Below are positions 60,543 through 64,000 of a DNA stretch of 64,000 nucleotides, piece by piece. The translations under genes were made by a program, and so were the position numbers. Numbering within the stretch: the stretch's first letter is position 1; every line of letters begins with the position of its first letter. The DNA lies in assembly GCA_963824275.1 (NCBI GenBank), contig CAWGOT010000008.1:248001-312000 (forward strand), given 5' to 3'. The DNA is from JANXQG01 sp963824275 (lineage in GTDB: Bacteria > Planctomycetota > Planctomycetia > Pirellulales > Thermoguttaceae). Below the pieces are notes generated by a model that saw only the letters and a list, made by a program, of their open reading frames with translations, was not told the DNA's origin and did not search any database.

Positions 60543-63500
60543 ATGATGAATTGGCGTTTTCGTTCCGTTCGCAAGCAGCAGCGCCAAGGCGCTGCTCGTC
60601 GCCGGGCTGCCCGCGCCGAGCCCGCATACCGCGTTTCGAGCCGCTTGAGGTTCGTCGCTTGCTGGCGGCGGTCCACTGGATCGGCGGCGCAACCGGCCTT
60701 TGGGACGTGGCGGCCAACTGGAGCAACAGTGCCGTCCCCACGTCCGCTGATGACGTGACCATCAACAACCCCTCATCCGCGACGATCACCATCCAATCCG
60801 GCGACACGGAATCGGTCAACAGCCTCACCACCGCCGCAGGCGATACGCTGGCCATCACGGGCGGCGCGCTGGCCGTCGCGACCAATTCGATCCTTTCCGG
60901 CAATCTGAACCTCAGCGGCGGCTCTCTGAGCGAGGCAAGCGGCGGCACGCTGACAGTGGCCGGTGCCAGCAACTCATGGGCTGGCGCTGACAGTCATTGG
61001 GGCCTTTGCCGGCTCGGGCGCTGGAACGATCTCGCTGGCCGGCGGCACGCTGACGATCGGCGCTGGCGGGGCCACGTTCGATTTCCCCAGCGGCATGTTC
61101 CAATGGTCCGCCGGCTCGATCGCCGGTCCCGGAGCGCTGGCCGTGTCGGCCGGCAGTGCGATGACGATCGCCGGCAATGGCGAGCAGGTCCTGTCCGCCG
61201 CGGTCGTCAACAACTCGGGAACCATTGTCGACAGCGGCAGCGGCTACTTGTATTTCGAGAACAGTTCGACGGTGAACAATCTATCGGGCGGGGTCGTGGA
61301 CATGACCTCCACCTCAATTTTGTATAACTATAGCGGCACGAACGCCTTCAATAACCAGGCCGGGGCGCTCGTCGACAAGTCCGCCAGTACGGGCACGTTA
61401 GCCAACACGGTTCCCTTCAACAACCAAGGCGGCACGATCGAGGTCGATGCCGGCACGCTCAGCCTGGCCGGTGGCGGTGTCGATACGGGCGGGACCTTCA
61501 ATGTCGCGCAGGGGGCAACGCTCAATCTCACCGGCGATTCCTCGCCGACCCTTACCGGCTCCTACTCCGGCGGCGGCGTGAGCGGTTTGGGGCAAGGCAC
61601 GGTGGCACTCGCCAATGGCACCGTCACCATCGGCGCCGCCGGGGCCACGCTGGACTTCCCCGCCGGCCTGCTGCAATGGTCCGGCGGCACGATCCAAGGC
61701 GACGGGTCCAGCGGCAGCCCTAGCGTGCTGGCGAATACGGGTGCGATCACCCTCACGGGCAGCGGCAACAAGGACCTGTACAATGCCCTGACGCTGAACA
61801 ACAGCGGCACGATCGTGGATACCGGCAGCGGCGGTTTTTACTTCAATACGTACGCCGTGCTGAACAATCTCTCGGGCGGCCTGGTGAACCTGGCCTCCAC
61901 CGAGTCGATCTACGATACCGGAAGCACCACGGGAAACGCCATCAATAATGAGTCGGGGGCGACCTTCGAGGGGAGCGGCGCTTCGGGCGCTTCCGTCGCA
62001 ATCCTCATCAATATCCAGGGGGGCACGGTTGCCGCCACGCAGGGCACCTTGAGCTTGACGGGCGGTGGCACGGACACCGGCGGCAGCTTCGATCCCTCGA
62101 CCGGCGCGACAATCGACCTGAATGACAATACCACGCCGACAATGACGGGAACCTACACGGGAAGCGGCGGCGGGACGGTTGGGCTGGCCGGCGGCGCAAT
62201 TGCCATCGGCGCTGGCGGGGCCACGTTCGATTTCCCCAGCGGCATGTTCCAATGGTCCGCCGGCTCGATCGACGGTCCCGGAGCGCTGGCCGTGTCGGCC
62301 GGCAGTGCGATGACGATCGCCGGCAATGGCGAGCAGGTCCTGTCCGCTGCGGTCCTCAACAACTCGGGAACCATTGTCGACAGCGGCAACAACACCCTGT
62401 TTTTCGAGAACAGTTCGACGGTGAACAATCTATCGGGCGGGGCCGTGGACGTGACATCCACCGCAGATTTGGATAACTATAGCGGCACGAACGCCTTCAA
62501 TAACCAGGCCGGGGCGCTCGTCGACAAGTCCGCCAGTACGGGCACGTTAGCCAACACGGTTCCCTTCAACAACCAAGGCGGCACGATCGAGGTCGATGCC
62601 GGCACGCTCAGCCTGGCCGGTGGCGGTGTCGATACGGGCGGGACCTTCAATGTCGCGCAGGGGGCAACGCTCAATCTCACCGGCGGTTCCTCGCCGACCC
62701 TTACCGGCTCCTACTCCGGCGGCGGCGTGAGCGGTTTGGGGCAAGGCACGGTGGCACTCGCCAATGGCACCGTCACCATCGGCGCCGCCGGGGCCACGCT
62801 GGACTTCCCCGCCGGCCTGCTGCAATGGTCCGGCGGCACGATCCAAGGCGACGGGTCCAGCGGCAGCCCTAGCGTGCTGGCGAATACGGGTGCGATCACC
62901 CTCACGGGCAGCGGCAACAAGGACCTGTACAATGCCCTGACGCTGAACAACAGCGGCACGATCGTGGATACCGGCAGCGGCGGTTTTTACTTCAATACGT
63001 ACGCCGTGCTGAACAATCTCTCGGGCGGCCTGGTGAACCTGGCCTCCACCGAGTCGATCTACGATACCGGAAGCACCACGGGAAACGCCATCAATAATGA
63101 GTCGGGGGCGACCTTCGAGGGGAGCGGCGCGTCGGGCACTTCCGTCGCAATCCTCATCAATATCCAGGGGGGCACGGTTGCCGCCACGCAGGGCACCTTG
63201 AGCTTGACGGGCGGTGGCACGGACACCGGCGGCAGCTTCGATCCCTCGACCGGCGCGACAATCGACCTGAATGACAATACCACGCCGACAATGACGGGAA
63301 CCTACACGGGAAGCGGCGGCGGGACGGTTGGGCTGGCCGGCGGCGCAATTGCCATCGGCGCTGGCGGGGCCACGTTCGATCTCCCCAGCGGCATGTTCCA
63401 ATGGTCCGCCGGCTCGATCGACGGTCCCGGAGCGCTGGCCGTGTCGGCCGGCAGTGCGATGACGATCGCCGGCAATGGCGAGCAGGTCCTGTCCGCTGCG

Positions 63501-64000
63501 GTCCTCAACAACTCGGGAACCATTGTCGACAGCGGCAACAACACCCTGTTTTTCGAGAACAGTTCGACGGTGAACAATCTATCGGGCGGGGCCGTGGACG
63601 TGACATCCACCGCAGATTTGGATAACTATACCGGCACGAACGCCTTCAATAACCAGGCCGGGGCGCTCGTCGACAAGACCGCCAGCACAGGGACTTTTGC
63701 CTTCAGTGTGCCGATCAACAACAGCGGCACGGTCGAAGCGGATGCGGGCACGCTCGACCTGACCGGAGCGGTCACGCAGATCTCCGGCAGCATGCTGACC
63801 GCCGGAAGCTGGATTGCCACGGCAACGGGCAAGCTCGAGCTCCCCGGCGGCAACTTTACGGAGAACGGCGGTTCCGTCACGCTTAGCGGCTCAGGCGGTT
63901 TCCCGCAGATCGCTGCACTGGCGACCAACGTCGGCAGTTTTTCGCTGCTCGCGGGCGAATCGTTCACGACGGCCGGCGCTCTGGCCAATAGCGGCACGCT
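60543..64000 (+). CDS. LEPR-XLL-type giant repeat surface protein, frameshifted near 5' end and open at 3' edge
   Basis: A large extracellular protein, at least 1,150 residues in this window. The start is ATG 60543/60546 (MMNWRFRSVRKQQ). The LEPR-XLL-like signature PRFEPLEVRRLLAAVHW follows in the next frame; a base is missing near 60620. A second one-base shift near 60985 interrupts the first repeats; after it the frame is open to the window end. The rest is Gly/Ser/Thr/Asn-rich beta-repeat text such as NNSGTIVDSGSG and LNNLSGG. LEPR-XLL proteins are large exported planctomycete proteins, thought to be surface or matrix components. Contains the 1149-bp tandem repeat. Confidence 0.7.
61056..63680 (+). 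repeat. 1149-bp tandem repeat, about 2.3 copies
   Basis: Copy 1 starts at 61056, copy 2 at 62205 and copy 3 at 63354, each offset by 1149 bases (383 codons, in frame). They are nearly identical except a few substitutions (e.g. GGCGATTCC versus GGCGGTTCC at 61547/62696) and a divergent patch near 61235. Copy 3 diverges after about 63680. The near-identity indicates recent duplication or homogenisation. Confidence 0.8.

Noticed and set aside
61398..63401. Long minus-strand open frames of 284 codons repeated with 1149-base spacing opposite the surface protein
   Set aside because: They are mirror images of a GC-rich low-complexity repeat, have no ribosome-binding site and look like shadow frames. 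The plus strand carries the LEPR-XLL protein instead.
1..64000. CRISPR array or tRNA genes
   Set aside because: I saw no regularly spaced short repeats and no tRNA-like clover sequences in the gaps I read. A tRNAscan or CRISPR finder run would confirm.

Overview
The window looks like accessory chromosome of a planctomycete (phylum Planctomycetota), probably in or near the Pirellulales/Gemmatales. This is inferred, not proven. The supporting signs are a LEPR-XLL-type surface protein of low-complexity Gly/Ser/Thr repeats, leucine-rich-repeat proteins behind a 'RSLLVLVVAV' membrane segment, a planctomycete-style sigma-like regulator, many small lineage-specific proteins and moderately high GC. 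No rRNA or tRNA gene and no CRISPR array was seen.

Layout. (1) 1-13.6 kb is almost all minus strand. It holds a tightly packed train of small cytoplasmic hypothetical proteins, then a DUF1254 lipoprotein, and then a conserved block of DUF1257 (Ycf35-like), DUF2997, helix-turn-helix and AAA+ ATPase (Ycf46-like). A lone Flp pilin gene and a DUF4230 pair follow. (2) 14-21 kb is mixed: a chagasin-like inhibitor fused to a ribbon-helix-helix-like tail, a sigma-like factor, a TPR lipoprotein, a zinc/LexA-like protein followed by DUF1152, two dual-specificity phosphatases and a SpoIIAA-like protein. (3) 21.8-30.7 kb is a damaged defence island: remnants of BREX brxB and brxC, a deletion fusing brxC to the 3' part of rmuC, an HhH-GPD DNA glycosylase-like gene, an OLD-family nuclease, an unknown protein and a HEAT-repeat protein. 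(4) 30.6-50 kb is a long plus-strand run of small single-domain genes: ferredoxin, nucleoside hydrolase, flavoprotein, macro domain, RecD2 helicase, SGNH hydrolase, thioesterase, GNAT, methyltransferase, Rmf-like and CBS. (5) 50-57 kb is an LRR protein and a minus-strand block of methyltransferases, HD and NUDIX hydrolases and unknowns. (6) 57-64 kb has a metallo-beta-lactamase fragment, a cold-shock-domain protein, a roughly 1.4 kb region poor in genes and a giant tandem-repeat surface protein that runs off the right edge.

Many otherwise well-conserved genes carry single-base frameshifts (AAA+, HTH, TPR, brxB, brxC, HEAT, DUF6717 and the LEPR-XLL gene) or an in-frame stop (the gene at 2127-3299). 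Some may be assembly indels. The brxC/rmuC junction and the truncated metallo-beta-lactamase gene are true structural losses whatever the read quality. Genes with such lesions are typed as pseudogene, but several would be intact if the lesion is a sequencing error.

Function as a whole: the window is not one pathway. It reads as a reservoir of accessory and defence genes, nucleotide and nucleic-acid clean-up enzymes (NUDIX, HD, macro, RecD2, glycosylase, OLD) and many conserved unknowns, often coupled by ATGA or GTGA stop/start overlaps.
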